The notes: a model not told the origin generated them from the sequence alone. A stretch of DNA of 64,000 bases from Bradyrhizobium sp. CB1650 (GCF_029761915.1 NZ_CP121695.1:7655501-7719500); one strand, 5' to 3'. Positions 11,020-20,846 are shown, counted from the first letter of the stretch. Translations and numbers: made by a program.

Positions 11020-12540
11020 CTACCAGTTGCGCTGAGCGCGCAGCAGCAACGTCAGTCTATTCTGATCCTTGAGTTCGTACACAGTACCCGGCTTGGCGAT
11101 ATTGGATTGCTGCGGCAGTGTCACAGTGCTTCCGCTCGCGTACTTCTGGTCGAGCACCATGTAAGAGAGTTCAGCCGAGAAAGTCAGATTCCTGACGGGA
11201 GTCCAACGCGTAACCGTACCAAGAACGGCATAGTTGAAGTCGGGATTACAGCCTGAACCGCCGCTTGACAACGCGAGGGCCGTGACGAACGCGCCGCAGA
11301 CGTAGCCCTTGGCCGTGTTGTTGTACCGCACAGCCGTCCACGCACCGTAGATGGCACTACTCCAATAAGGATCCCAATTATGGGTGTAGGCGCCGTTAAA
11401 GCCGTAGCTCGTGGTCAACTCCTGGCCGGCGCCAGTTACGAACACAGAGTCAGAGATGCCTGCAAGCCCGATGCTTTGGTAAGCTCCCGCAAGGCCGGTG
11501 CCACCATACATCGCGTAGGTGGTCGACTTATAGCTATCGAAGTTGTAGCGGCTCGCGCCGCTCGTATACACGCCTTGGATGTTGATGGTATCACCCGGTC
11601 CCGTCGGGACGTTCTTGATGGACAATGCCAACTGACCGGCCCAGCCCCACTTGTCGCTCGGATTGCCGGTGACTTCGGATGCGCCATAATATGCGGCATG
11701 GTTGTCATGTGCAGCAACCGACGCCTGGAAGAGGCCCCAAGCCTGGTCAACGCGCACCATACCGACAAGGTCTGGTGTGCGCGAACCGCCGATGTCGTTG
11801 GCGCCGTATGCGCCGACGGCTAGACCGGTGGCTGTCGCAGCACTCACGTTCCAGACATTGCTCGTGTAGTTGGCGACTTGATCCTGGACTGAGAACGAAG
11901 CCGTAACCCCTTGACCGAGGTCAGCGGTGTAAGTGAACTGGTTCACGGGCTCCCAGCCGCCGCCGCCAGGCAGTTCGATGTTGTTCCCGGGATATCCAGT
12001 CCAAGGCGAGCTGAACTGCGAAGCCGCCTTGCCGAAAGTGAACCCAGCGAACTGGATGAAGGCGTCATAGACACCAAGGGAGCCAGCGCCAACCGCAGAA
12101 CCGAGTGACGACGTATACGCTGTCGAACCATTCACGCCAGTTGTACCCACGCCGGCATAGGTACCTGTGGTCCAGGTAAAGGCGCCATCGAAGAAGGTGC
12201 GCACTACACCATATTCGGTCGCAGTGCGTGTATCGATAGAAAGATATTCGCGAGAACGCGTACTGTAATAATCCGTCAGGCGATTACGAGCGCCAGGGAC
12301 GCCGCTGCTGGGCATGTCATAATGGCCGCTCGTGTTCAGTGTGGTTTCAACGCGCAGATACCCGCCCAATCTGATGCACGTATCGGATCCGGGAATGTAA
12401 TAGAAGCCGGCCCCATACAACGAGCAAATCTTCACGTACTCGACTGGCCTGGCCTTCAAGGGAAGATCGGTTGCATGCGCCTCGACCACGGCGATCAGAC
12501 CGATCGCCGAACCGAGCAAAAACTTCTCCACCAACTTCAT
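11020..12540 (-). CDS. outer-membrane porin, Rhizobiales porin_2 family
   Basis: A 506-residue protein with a Sec signal peptide (about residues 1-23, ending AHA) and the family's usual mature start, TDLPLKARPVEYVKICS. Next come YGAGFYYIPGSDTCIRLGGYLR, alternating amphipathic beta strands rich in Gly, Tyr and Ser, and a C-terminal aromatic residue (RNW). This is the pattern of the Omp2b-like trimeric general porins of Brucella and rhizobia, which let small hydrophilic solutes cross the outer membrane. Length and cysteine pair (CSLYG...DTC) are normal. A long gene-free region upstream probably holds its promoter; a hairpin follows it. Confidence 0.92.
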   Translation of the reverse strand: MKLVEKFLLGSAIGLIAVVEAHATDLPLKARPVEYVKICSLYGAGFYYIPGSDTCIRLGGYLRVETTLNTSGHYDMPSSGVPGARNRLTDYYSTRSREYLSIDTRTATEYGVVRTFFDGAFTWTTGTYAGVGTTGVNGSTAYTSSLGSAVGAGSLGVYDAFIQFAGFTFGKAASQFSSPWTGYPGNNIELPGGGGWEPVNQFTYTADLGQGVTASFSVQDQVANYTSNVWNVSAATATGLAVGAYGANDIGGSRTPDLVGMVRVDQAWGLFQASVAAHDNHAAYYGASEVTGNPSDKWGWAGQLALSIKNVPTGPGDTINIQGVYTSGASRYNFDSYKSTTYAMYGGTGLAGAYQSIGLAGISDSVFVTGAGQELTTSYGFNGAYTHNWDPYWSSAIYGAWTAVRYNNTAKGYVCGAFVTALALSSGGSGCNPDFNYAVLGTVTRWTPVRNLTFSAELSYMVLDQKYASGSTVTLPQQSNIAKPGTVYELKDQNRLTLLLRAQRNW

Positions 12541-13000
12541 AACAGGACTCCAAACTGTTCCATCTCAAAGGCGGCCAGCAAAGCGCACCGAAGAGACCAT
12601 CGCCTTCGCCCCCAATCACTCTCGACCTAAAGGGCTTTATTCGAACGCCACCTGACTGATTGAACCAGTGAACGTCGCGGCGCGGACCATCCCGCAGCTC
12701 GCATCGCTATGGTGTCAGATCACGCTCGTTATCGGCGCGGAAACTGTGTAGGAAACAGACGAACCTTCGCGCTCGCTCTGGCAGGTGTGCTCTAATCGCC
12801 TCACAACGGTATGCTTCGGACTGCAATCGGCTAAGAACCTATGCTTCATAGCAGCGCATCTTGCGTCTCAATGAGATTAGAGCTGAACGTCGTGAAAGTA
12901 TTAGCCGAGGCATATGCAATGCGCGCCGCCCGGCGACACCTGCCGTACAACTTGTTTAGAAATTGAACAGAAGAGGCGAAGCCGAATTCGCAGCGCTGTT
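12541..13000. other. intergenic, porin upstream region
   Basis: No protein-like frame is visible. The stretch separates the porin from the Crp/Fnr-type gene, which is read in the same direction toward it. The porin promoter should lie here, but no confident -35/-10 pair or binding site can be named. Confidence 0.4.
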
Positions 13001-13798
13001 CTAGTTGGTCGACGCTTTCGCTGCAATTGCGGGTCCCGAGGAGGCATACGCCTCGGAAACAAGCTTGTAACAAGTGCATGCCCTTTGCTCCAGGCACTTG
13101 CGTTCATCGATCCGCAACACGCCGCGCACCTTGCGAATAAGACGCTGTTCGGCAAACTTGTTCAGGGTCTCGGTTATCCCCGGACGAGGCAATCCCAATA
13201 CGGACGAAAGATAGTCATGGGTAACTGGAAGCACATGAGTGTCAGCAGCGTCACTCGATAGACAGAGCCAGCTCGCGAGCCGCTTTTCGCGATGGTGCCA
13301 AACGCCACAAAATCCTGTCTGAGCGCAATGCAATGATAGCGCGTCGACGTAGCGAGAGAGCTGTTCCCGGATTTGCCGACGCTCGTTCATCAGCTGACGC
13401 AAATCTTTGACACGGATCCTGAGAGCGGTTCCAGGAAAAAGCACGACAGCTTGATGCGTCGAAAGATGACCTCCCAATAGGACCGAAGCGCCGACCGCTC
13501 CCCGAAATCCTATTACCGCCGTTTCAAGGATATTGCCGCACGTGACAATCCTTAGCGAGACGAGTCCCGACTCTATGAAATAGACGTAATCAACATTCCT
13601 TTTCGGCTCTTGCAGAACGATGCGTTCTGTCAGAACGATAGGCTCAAGACACTGCCCTATTGCTGCGAGATCTTGGAGAGGCAGCCTCGCCAGGATCGCA
13701 TTTTTGACAAAGGACCGCATGCTCGCCCGCACCACGCAGCTACCAGGGCGCGGAAGCATCGATAGACTGCTCTGCTCTTGGGTCACATCGTCCAACAC
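13001..13798 (-). CDS. Crp/Fnr-family transcriptional regulator
   Basis: A 265-residue frame from a GTG; an internal ATG at the MRSFVKNAIL segment is a good alternative start. The N-terminal half is a cyclic-nucleotide-binding-like fold (ERIVLQEPKRNVDYVYFIESGLVSL). The C-terminal half is a winged helix with the recognition segment LPVTHDYLSSVLGLPRPGIT. The four-cysteine N-terminal cluster of oxygen-sensing Fnr is not seen, so it is closer to the HTH_CRP_2 regulators common in bradyrhizobia, whose ligand is mostly unknown. Fnr/FixK-like sites at about 29.4 and 30.4 kb are possible but unproven targets. Confidence 0.85.
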   Translation of the reverse strand: MLDDVTQEQSSLSMLPRPGSCVVRASMRSFVKNAILARLPLQDLAAIGQCLEPIVLTERIVLQEPKRNVDYVYFIESGLVSLRIVTCGNILETAVIGFRGAVGASVLLGGHLSTHQAVVLFPGTALRIRVKDLRQLMNERRQIREQLSRYVDALSLHCAQTGFCGVWHHREKRLASWLCLSSDAADTHVLPVTHDYLSSVLGLPRPGITETLNKFAEQRLIRKVRGVLRIDERKCLEQRACTCYKLVSEAYASSGPAIAAKASTN

Positions 13799-14074
13799 GA
13801 GTTAGGTATGAACTGACGGGAGTTCTTAAGCTACGAGATAAGGACGATCGGCTGGTTTCCGCCTAAACGCCTGTAGCGCAAGCCCGGCCACGAAACATAT
13901 GGGCTCCACAGTTGGGCCGGCGCCGTCGTCCAGAGACATGTCGAACTCTACACTTCTGTCACGATCCGTCAATCGCCTTCGAGCACGTTCTGAATGATGT
14001 TGAACCCGTTGACCGCCTGCACAGACCATCACTGATCGGCGACATCTCCTGCGCGCCCGCGAGCATCCGGTGGG

Positions 14075-15034
14075 CTATGCCTTCGCATCCGACCTCGTCA
14101 GGCCGACGCCGATAGACAGTTTTCTAAGCCAGCAGAGGGATTGATCGAGAGCTTGCATCTCCAGCTCAACCACCTTTCCAGGGGCTGACTGCGCCATTTC
14201 GGCGGCATTAATCATCCACTCAGCGGGCAGTCCCCGCAGATTTGCCCAAGCAAAAATGGATTCTCCAGGCTCGCCCGTGCCGCGTCGGTCGCGCAGCGGG
14301 GCGCGATAAGACCACGTGTTCTCGAAGCAGATGCGGTCCAGCGCGAGGCGTGCGAGCTTTTGCGTCAGCTTTGCGACAGGTGCAACGCCGGAACCGATCG
14401 GCACACCGAGCAGGGTCCCCTCCTCCCCCTGACGCACAGGGGGTAATAGCACACAATCCTTTAGATGCGCGGAGCATACCCAGGGCTCCATCGCCTCGAG
14501 GGCATCACAGGGATCCTCAAAGAAGATCATCGAATTGACATAGTCGAACAACGCTCGGATCCAAGGGCTATTGACCGATGTGAGGATCTCCGCGACCTCG
14601 GCACCGCACAAATCTTCGTGGTTCTCCAGGAGAACTGGAATGCCGACACGCTCGGCTATCGGAGTGAGCTGAGATAGATTCCTCTTTGCCTCACTCACGC
14701 GCTGGCGGCGATCCGGCGCACCTGTCGTGAAGGTCCTGAGGTATCCAGCTCCGACGTCAGCGGCCATGGCGAGGCAATCGCTTAGATGGGCGACCTCCGT
14801 CCCGCGGGTCTCGATGTCGATGAGTAGCCCACGGTGATCGAGATGGCGTCGTACCTTCCGAAGGTGATCGCGTTCGCGTCCTGAGATTTCAACATAGCCG
14901 GGAAGGTGAGCTGATACGTTGATCCCGTCGAACCCGAGCTCGGCCGCGATATCGATCAATGAGAAAACGTCGAAGCCGGGTTTGTGACGATAGTGATAGC
15001 GCAGGCCGTAAGAGTGCAAGAACAGCTTGGTCAT
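14075..15034 (-). CDS. sugar phosphate isomerase/epimerase family protein (xylose-isomerase-like TIM barrel)
   Basis: A 319-residue protein starting MTKLFLHSYG at an ATG 16 bases after the permease gene ends; the longer upstream frame overlaps the permease and is rejected. Acidic and histidine residues typical of this metal-dependent barrel family are visible (VPVLLENHEDL, LFDYVNSM, SAHLKDCVL, CFENTWSY). Members isomerise, epimerise or dehydrate sugars and related acids; the exact reaction cannot be read from sequence. Its position as last gene of an ABC-importer operon suggests it acts on the imported compound or its first breakdown product. Confidence 0.8.
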   Translation of the reverse strand: MTKLFLHSYGLRYHYRHKPGFDVFSLIDIAAELGFDGINVSAHLPGYVEISGRERDHLRKVRRHLDHRGLLIDIETRGTEVAHLSDCLAMAADVGAGYLRTFTTGAPDRRQRVSEAKRNLSQLTPIAERVGIPVLLENHEDLCGAEVAEILTSVNSPWIRALFDYVNSMIFFEDPCDALEAMEPWVCSAHLKDCVLLPPVRQGEEGTLLGVPIGSGVAPVAKLTQKLARLALDRICFENTWSYRAPLRDRRGTGEPGESIFAWANLRGLPAEWMINAAEMAQSAPGKVVELEMQALDQSLCWLRKLSIGVGLTRSDAKA

Positions 15035-15050
15035 GTCCGGTTTCGAAGTA

Positions 15051-15833
15051 TCAGGGTCTGTTGCGGGACGCGGTGAGACGCTCCTCGCCGACGGCCCAAA
15101 GGGCAAGCAGCGAGGTAGTAAGGATGAATAGGCCAGGAAGAATTGGCGCAGGCGATCCGAGAAGAAGACCCGCCGCATTGAGTTTGATGAGTGTGCCCCA
15201 ATCGCTTGCCGGGGGCTGCACACCGAGGCCCAACACGCTGAGCGCGCTCAGGAACATCAGGCACGACACGAAGCGGTTGATGAGTTCTACGGCCGCATAG
15301 GCCCGTATATTTGGCCAGACGTCACGAAAGATGAGGTAGCCGATGCCCTCTCCGCGAATACGCGAGAGTTCCACGAACGGCTGCGCAATTACCTGAGCGA
15401 CGGGCGCGCGCAGGGATCGGAACACACGGCAGAATTCGACGACGATGATGACCGCGATCAGGCTGGACGTACTCGATCCGAGGGCCGCGATCAGCACGAA
15501 GGCGACGATCAGACCCGGGATCGCGATCAGCGCATCCATCGATCGGGTGAGCACCGAGCCGCCGAAACCTCTCGACACGCCGGTGAGCACCGCGAGGCCG
15601 AGGCCGAGACCAAAGGCGACGAATGCCGCAGTCACGGAAATGAGCATGGTCTCACGGCCAGCCGCGAGTGTCTCGGCGAATAGATCTCGCCCGAGGTGAT
15701 CCGTTCCAAGAATGTGTGCCGCGGATGGTGGCTCGAACCGCTCGGCGCCGTAACGCTCCGTCCATCGCGCGTCGATCAAGGATGGCGCCATGAAGAGAAC
15801 AAGCGAAAAGATCGCGAAAATGGCAATCCTCAT
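15051..15833 (-). CDS. ABC transporter permease, DppC/OppC type
   Basis: A 260-residue inner-membrane protein with about six hydrophobic segments. The cytoplasmic EAA-type loop lies in the segment with ELSRIRGEGIGYLIFRDV. The sequence LGTDHLGRDLFAETLAAGR near the N-terminus is the DppC-family hallmark. Its ATG overlaps the stop of the ATPase gene by four bases (ATGA), which implies translational coupling. It pairs with the DppB-type permease encoded upstream at 17401-18405. It is slightly short for the family (usually 280-300) because the cytoplasmic N-terminus is brief. Confidence 0.88.
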   Translation of the reverse strand: MRIAIFAIFSLVLFMAPSLIDARWTERYGAERFEPPSAAHILGTDHLGRDLFAETLAAGRETMLISVTAAFVAFGLGLGLAVLTGVSRGFGGSVLTRSMDALIAIPGLIVAFVLIAALGSSTSSLIAVIIVVEFCRVFRSLRAPVAQVIAQPFVELSRIRGEGIGYLIFRDVWPNIRAYAAVELINRFVSCLMFLSALSVLGLGVQPPASDWGTLIKLNAAGLLLGSPAPILPGLFILTTSLLALWAVGEERLTASRNRP

Positions 15834-17404
15834 GTGCGGCCCCGTCCAACAGAATGCGCCGGCTCGAAGGCGCTCGCCCAGTTCGGGAACGTCGTCGGAG
15901 GCGATGCCGCGTCGACGCTGATCAGAGAGGAGAGCACGCGTCCGGCACGCATTTCGACCACTTCATCGGCGAGCCGCGCCACCATGTCCGGCTGATGCGA
16001 AACGAAGAGCATGCTGACCGAACGATGATCACGTACCTTGCGCAGCAGCTCCACGACAAGAGCGCCATTGGCAGAGTCGAGCGAGGCCGTCACCTCGTCG
16101 AGGAGAAGAATGCGTGGCCGCGACGCAAGAGCCAAGGCGATCCCAAGCCGTTGGCATTCCCCGCCCGAAAGCTCTGACAGGCGCTTGGGCAGATAACCGG
16201 TCGGAAGAAAAATCGAGTCGAGAACCTTTGCAGCCTCGTTTGAGTTGCCGGCCTCCCCCGCCTGACGCAATCTGCGGCCGATCAGATAGGCAATCGTCAG
16301 CGCCGGGTTGAGGTGCAACCGAACCGACTGAGGGACGTACTCGAAAACACGCTTCTCGGCGGTTGTGCGGGCCGAATAGTGGAGGGGTAGACGGCGCCCT
16401 CCGACCAAGATCTCCCCCGAGGAGTCATGGTGCTGACCGAGAAGTGCACGAAGAACCGTCGTCTTGCCTGCGCCAGACGGGCCGACGAGACCGATGCAGC
16501 TGCCAGCGCTTAGCGAAAACGAGACATCGGCGACAAGCGAACGCCCGCTTGGCGCATGCACACTCAGTCGGTCGACACGGAGCGGCACAGCATGCCGCGG
16601 CGGTGATTTGCCCGTGTTCGAGTCGAGAGGGGTAGGACGGTTTTCTAGGGCAAGCGCCCTTATGCTGTTGCGGTCTTTTTGGCGAGAAGTGGTCGCTCGG
16701 GTGGGAAGCGGTCGCTTCAGATACCGGTCAAGGTCGATAGCTCCATCCGACAGGGCTTCGAAAAATGTGAGCTCGTGGGTCACCACTATGGCTGCAGCGC
16801 CGATCTCTTCGATACGCGCTTTGATGGCAGTCATAACGGTGCTCTTCAGTGCGGGCTCGAGCGAACTCGTCGGTTCGTCCAGGATGACGAGGCGCGGTGC
16901 AGCGCAGAACAAGCTAGAGACGAGAACGCGCTGGAGCTGGCCGCCGCTATATTGGTGCGGATAGCGGTTCTCGTTGAACCCTGGAATATCGAGGCGATCG
17001 AAGGCGTTGCGAAGCAGAAGCCTGCGCTCAATGCGTTGCGAGCTCGTGTCCCCGGGAAAGGCCGCGAGTTGATCGACCACGCCACGGCTCGAAACGAGGG
17101 TCGTGGCAGACGACTGGGGAATGTAGAGGATGTCCCGCCCCCAAAGCGCCTGCCGATCACGGGGGGCCATTTTGGTGAGTGATCGCCCCAGAAATGAGGT
17201 ATCGCCACCCGTGATATGGAGATTGGGACGCTGCCAGCCGATAAGCGCCAGGCACAGGCTCGTCTTACCGATGCCAGAGGGGCCGATGACGGAATAGAGG
17301 CGACCGCCCATGAAAGTGGCGCTAAGCGCGCCGATCTGGTTCACGGCGCTGTCCGAGCTTGCGATTTCTACTTTGAGATCATCTATCCGCAGCACCTCGC
17401 TCAC
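15830..17404 (-). CDS. ABC transporter ATP-binding protein with two fused ATPase domains (DppD-DppF/YejF type)
   Basis: A 524-residue protein carrying two complete nucleotide-binding domains. Domain 1 has Walker A GPSGIGKTS, signature YSGGQLQRV and Walker B LVILDEPTSS. Domain 2 has GPSGAGKTTV, LSGGECQRL and ILLLDEVTAS. The GTG start overlaps the upstream permease stop in GTGA, and the stop overlaps the next permease start in ATGA, so translation is coupled on both sides. It powers the importer built from the two neighbouring permeases and the binding protein at 18395. Fusion of DppD and DppF into one chain is also known in YejF. Confidence 0.9.
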   Translation of the reverse strand: MSEVLRIDDLKVEIASSDSAVNQIGALSATFMGGRLYSVIGPSGIGKTSLCLALIGWQRPNLHITGGDTSFLGRSLTKMAPRDRQALWGRDILYIPQSSATTLVSSRGVVDQLAAFPGDTSSQRIERRLLLRNAFDRLDIPGFNENRYPHQYSGGQLQRVLVSSLFCAAPRLVILDEPTSSLEPALKSTVMTAIKARIEEIGAAAIVVTHELTFFEALSDGAIDLDRYLKRPLPTRATTSRQKDRNSIRALALENRPTPLDSNTGKSPPRHAVPLRVDRLSVHAPSGRSLVADVSFSLSAGSCIGLVGPSGAGKTTVLRALLGQHHDSSGEILVGGRRLPLHYSARTTAEKRVFEYVPQSVRLHLNPALTIAYLIGRRLRQAGEAGNSNEAAKVLDSIFLPTGYLPKRLSELSGGECQRLGIALALASRPRILLLDEVTASLDSANGALVVELLRKVRDHRSVSMLFVSHQPDMVARLADEVVEMRAGRVLSSLISVDAASPPTTFPNWASAFEPAHSVGRGRT

Positions 17405-18405
17405 AGCGTTGTCCTCCCGATGAAGCGACCGCTCACGAGATCGGACAATGAATAGAGCAGCATATAGATGCCGGTGATCAGCATCGCGCAGAACTGCAGT
17501 ACGGGGATATCGCGCCACACAACGGACGACACAGTAAGGTCACCAAGGCCCGCAAAGCCGAACACGACTTCGATCACGAGCACGCCCGTCAGCAGATAGG
17601 CGCAATAAGTCAGTGCGAGATTGAGGATCGACGGTGTAATCGCAGGCAATGCATAACGTAGCGCAGTTTCGCCCCGGCCAAAGCCTTTGAGCCGAGCAAA
17701 CTCGAAGTAATCCTTGCGCTCCTCCGTGGCGAGCAGCGCGAGCACCATGCGCCCGACATAGGCGACGATGCCGACACCGAGACAAGCGCTCGGCAGAATG
17801 AGGAGACGCAGCTGATCCAAGAAAGGCGCTCCCTGCGAAATGCGGGAAACCGCAGGTAGAAGCCTAAGCTCCACGGCAAACACATAGATAAAGATATAGG
17901 CGATTAGGAATTCCGGCATGCAGATGACAATCTGCGCTACGAGCCTGAAGCAATGCTGGGTGCGTCGGCCAGTCATGAACACTCCAAGCCCTGCCGCGAT
18001 CGCGACCGGAAACCACAGAAACGTCACGGCAGCGAGAGCGAGGGTGTTTTCGAGTCGAGGCTCAACAACTTCCCAGACGCCGGTGCGGGTCGTAAACGAG
18101 CGGCCAAGATCGCCGGTCAAGAAAGCGGAGAGCCAGAGGACGAAGCGTTCCACAAGGACACGATCGAGGCCTAGGTCAGCGCGCATGCGTTGAGCGAGCT
18201 CGGGAGTGTAGTCCTGGCCTAGCAACTCTGTGACAAAATCCCCTGGAATGACTGCCGTTCCGAGAAAGATCAGGGCGGATGCGCCGATAAGAATGGCAAC
18301 ACGCGTGAGGATGCCACGCAAGAGCAACCACGCTCTGGCACGCGAATGCACGCGCTCAGGTGCGGCGTGAAATGGTGTCAGCACTTCCACGGGGTCAAAT
18401 CTCAC
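17401..18405 (-). CDS. ABC transporter permease, DppB/OppB type
   Basis: An inner-membrane protein of about 334 residues with six hydrophobic segments, the DppB motif GLDRVLVERFVLWL and a C-terminal FAGLGDL segment. The ORF is open upstream into the binding-protein gene; a GTG at 18405 (VRFDPVEV) or one at 18390 is the likely start, since the preceding gene stops at 18395. It forms the membrane channel with the DppC-type permease at 15051. The genes are packed with overlaps of a few bases, so one transcript from about 19.95 kb is expected. Confidence 0.88.
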   Translation of the reverse strand: MRFDPVEVLTPFHAAPERVHSRARAWLLLRGILTRVAILIGASALIFLGTAVIPGDFVTELLGQDYTPELAQRMRADLGLDRVLVERFVLWLSAFLTGDLGRSFTTRTGVWEVVEPRLENTLALAAVTFLWFPVAIAAGLGVFMTGRRTQHCFRLVAQIVICMPEFLIAYIFIYVFAVELRLLPAVSRISQGAPFLDQLRLLILPSACLGVGIVAYVGRMVLALLATEERKDYFEFARLKGFGRGETALRYALPAITPSILNLALTYCAYLLTGVLVIEVVFGFAGLGDLTVSSVVWRDIPVLQFCAMLITGIYMLLYSLSDLVSGRFIGRTTL

Positions 18406-19948
18406 GATCGAGCCAGATCTCGGAGAACGCCGAGCCCTTGAGCGCTCCGAGCGGTGACGGTGCAACGCCTTTGACATAGCTCGCTTTGGCGTCGAGCTGA
18501 TTGAAGAACAGTGGGATGGCGGCACCGCCCTCCTTGTGGATCGCCTCTTGGATCCCCCAGTACAACAGGCGTCGACGTTCTAAATCAGTCGTAGCCAGGG
18601 CATCGTCCATCATGCGGTCGATCTCAGGTCGTCTCCACCTTGTCTCATTCCATTTGGCGTCAGATCGATAGGCAACGCGCAGCATAGCGTCGGGTGTGTA
18701 GCGCGTGCCCCAACCACCCACCATCAGCGGCTCTTTAAGCCAGATATTGTCCCAATAGCCAGCAACGGGATCCCGTCGCGCCTGCACATTGACGCCGGCC
18801 TGGCGCGCCGTATCGGCAAACATCTGCGCCAGGTCGACAGCAACGTTGGGCGTAACGGCCTCAGAGGCGTGCAAAACGAGTTGACCAAGGTCGACGCCAG
18901 CCTGGCGAAGCAGCGTCCGCGCCCGGTCCGGATCGTAGGGTCTGACGGGCAACTCGGAATGGTAGAACGGGCTAAACGGAGGAATTGGATGGTCATTAGC
19001 AATGCTCGCCTGCCCCGCGCACAGTTTGTCGCGGAGAAGAGAACGGTCGAACAGACATTTTAGTGCCTCGCGCACCTCGACATGGTCGAATGGTGCCTTG
19101 TCGACATGCATCGCGACCACGTTGTGCACACCGCTGGGCGATGAGACGACCTCAAGGCCGGTCACTGCGGCCACGCGTTTAGCCAGCGCAAAGCTGATTG
19201 TCTGCACAGCGTCGACGTCCCCAGCGAGCAAAGCCGAAACGCGCGCGATCGGATCCTGGTTGCCTTGAAATGAGACCTCATCGAGATAGGGCTTGTCGCC
19301 GTCCCAGAAGTTCGGATTACGGCGATATGTGTTTACACCAGCCGGATCGAGACCATTGGCGATGAAGGCGCCCGCCCCAAGTGGCTTGTCGAAGCGCGAA
19401 TATCCCTCAGGCAAGATATGGAAGCGATCCTGGGCGAGCAGCAGCGGGAAATCGGCATCGGGACGTGTCAGCTTGAAGCGGATCGTCTGCGGGTCTTCAG
19501 CAACGATATCGCTCACGTGATCAACAAGCACGCGCAAAGGCGACTGCGCTGCCGGATCGCGCAAGCGGTTGATGGTGTAGATCACGTCCCGCGCCGTGAC
19601 GGATCTGCCATCGTGGAACTCGGCGCCGCGGCGCAGCCGAAAGATCCAGTCGTTCACCTTGCCGTTTGCGGCTTCCCAGCTCTCCGCCAGGGCCGGAATG
19701 GGCTGAAGATGCGAATCGACATTAACGAGGCGAGCTCCTATCAGCTCATAGGCGAAATAGACCGCCCACGACGCAACCTTGGTCGGATCAAGTAATGACG
19801 AGGAAGCCGTCTCCTGCAGCATGACCCGCACGCGACCACCGCGGCGAGGCGCGGTTTGCTGGGCCATGGACGGCCGCGACGCCGTGGACAGGGCAGCGGC
19901 ACCGATCAAACCAGTGAAGTTGCGACGCGTGATCATATGAGATGTCAT
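18395..19948 (-). CDS. ABC transporter substrate-binding protein, family 5 (peptide/nickel type)
   Basis: A 517-residue periplasmic protein, first gene of the operon. The ATG at 19948 follows a purine-rich GGGGTGAGG. The leader MTSHMITRRNFTGLIGAA looks like a Tat signal, with twin arginine and a weak hydrophobic core. The mature part has the family-5 pattern (FRLRRGAEFHDGRSVTARDV, GAGAFI, HNVVAMHVDKAPFDHVEVREAL). Ligands of this family include di- and oligopeptides, opines, glycosides and metal chelates; the neighbouring isomerase-like enzyme and GntR/UTRA regulator make a sugar- or acid-like ligand as likely as a peptide. Confidence 0.88.
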   Translation of the reverse strand: MTSHMITRRNFTGLIGAAALSTASRPSMAQQTAPRRGGRVRVMLQETASSSLLDPTKVASWAVYFAYELIGARLVNVDSHLQPIPALAESWEAANGKVNDWIFRLRRGAEFHDGRSVTARDVIYTINRLRDPAAQSPLRVLVDHVSDIVAEDPQTIRFKLTRPDADFPLLLAQDRFHILPEGYSRFDKPLGAGAFIANGLDPAGVNTYRRNPNFWDGDKPYLDEVSFQGNQDPIARVSALLAGDVDAVQTISFALAKRVAAVTGLEVVSSPSGVHNVVAMHVDKAPFDHVEVREALKCLFDRSLLRDKLCAGQASIANDHPIPPFSPFYHSELPVRPYDPDRARTLLRQAGVDLGQLVLHASEAVTPNVAVDLAQMFADTARQAGVNVQARRDPVAGYWDNIWLKEPLMVGGWGTRYTPDAMLRVAYRSDAKWNETRWRRPEIDRMMDDALATTDLERRRLLYWGIQEAIHKEGGAAIPLFFNQLDAKASYVKGVAPSPLGALKGSAFSEIWLDREI

Positions 19949-20035
19949 GGCAACGGCCTCACCCCTATCGAGTATTCGTCCGCTCGGAACGGCCGCCGCA
20001 TTGTGTTTTCCAAGCAGCCCGCTCTTGACGGCCGC

Positions 20036-20051
20036 ACTCGTATATACGAGT
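20036..20051. promoter_or_regulatory. perfect 16-bp palindrome, likely GntR operator
   Basis: ACTCGTATATACGAGT is a perfect palindrome 15 bases before the GntR gene and 88 bases before the divergent ABC operon. Its centre fits the GT-N-TA-N-AC core described for operators of the HutC subfamily of GntR regulators, so it probably controls both directions. Confidence 0.75.
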
Positions 20052-20066
20052 TGAGATGACAGCCTC

Positions 20067-20846
20067 ATGACACAGAATGGATACAATATGGATAAAGTCG
20101 ATGGCCTCCTCGATGTGGCTGATACCGATTCCGATGCTTTGGAAGGACCAAGATGGCGCTTTATTGCGAACACGCTGAAGCAGGAAATCCTGAGCGGGCA
20201 TTTCGAGATCAACAGGCCACTGCCATCCGACACCAAAGTCGCCGAACGCTTTGCCGTGAGCCGCATGACGGCTCGCAAGGCCCTAGCGAGCCTTCAAAGC
20301 AAGGGGATCATCCGCATTGAACACGGACGTGGCTCGTTCGTGGAGATCGACGCCATCAAATACCGCCTCAGCGGACGCCACACTTTCTCGAAAAACGTCA
20401 TCGATAATGGCATGAGGCCGAGCCGTAGGTTGCTCGCGGCGGATATCGTCCAACCCGACGACTGGGTGCGGCAATCCCTTCGCTTACCCCAAAGCTCTTC
20501 GGCGTTACGCATCCGACTCGTCAGCGAGGCCGACAACCGCCCTCTCGCATTGAGCACGTGCTATCTGGAACTACCGCGTTTCGACGGTTTCGTCTCGGCG
20601 CTTGGTCCCGAGGCAAACGTCGAAAACGCGCTACAGCACTTCGCTTTGGTGGAAAAAGCCCAGATCGACGTCAACCTGCTCGCGCGGATGCCGAGCGAGG
20701 AAGAGGCAACCCTGCTGGATCAATCTCTGGCTCGGCCGGTCATGGAAAAGCGCGCATCAAGCATCGATCAGCATGGTGAACCAGTCTGGTGTTACCAGGT
20801 GATCTATGCTGCCGATAGGGTCCAATTTCGGTTCGACAGATTGTAG
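20067..20846 (+). CDS. GntR-family regulator, HutC/UTRA subfamily
   Basis: A 259-residue protein. Residues about 27-95 form the GntR winged helix (PLPSDTKVAERFAVSRMTARKAL, then IIRIEHGRGSFV). Residues about 110-255 form a UTRA ligand-binding domain (ALRIRLVSEADNRPLALSTCYL; VWCYQVIYAADRVQFRFDR). A start at MDKVDG, seven codons in, is possible. It is divergent from the peptide-type ABC operon, with a perfect palindrome between them, so it probably represses that operon until a substrate-derived ligand binds. PhnF and HutC are relatives; the effector here is not known. Confidence 0.9.
   Translation: MTQNGYNMDKVDGLLDVADTDSDALEGPRWRFIANTLKQEILSGHFEINRPLPSDTKVAERFAVSRMTARKALASLQSKGIIRIEHGRGSFVEIDAIKYRLSGRHTFSKNVIDNGMRPSRRLLAADIVQPDDWVRQSLRLPQSSSALRIRLVSEADNRPLALSTCYLELPRFDGFVSALGPEANVENALQHFALVEKAQIDVNLLARMPSEEEATLLDQSLARPVMEKRASSIDQHGEPVWCYQVIYAADRVQFRFDRL

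Noticed and set aside
14359..14384. Possible tts-box-like or sigma-54-like promoter sequences
   Set aside because: Scans for GTCAG-type tts boxes and TGGCAC-N5-TTGC sites gave only poor matches, mostly within coding regions, so none is reported.
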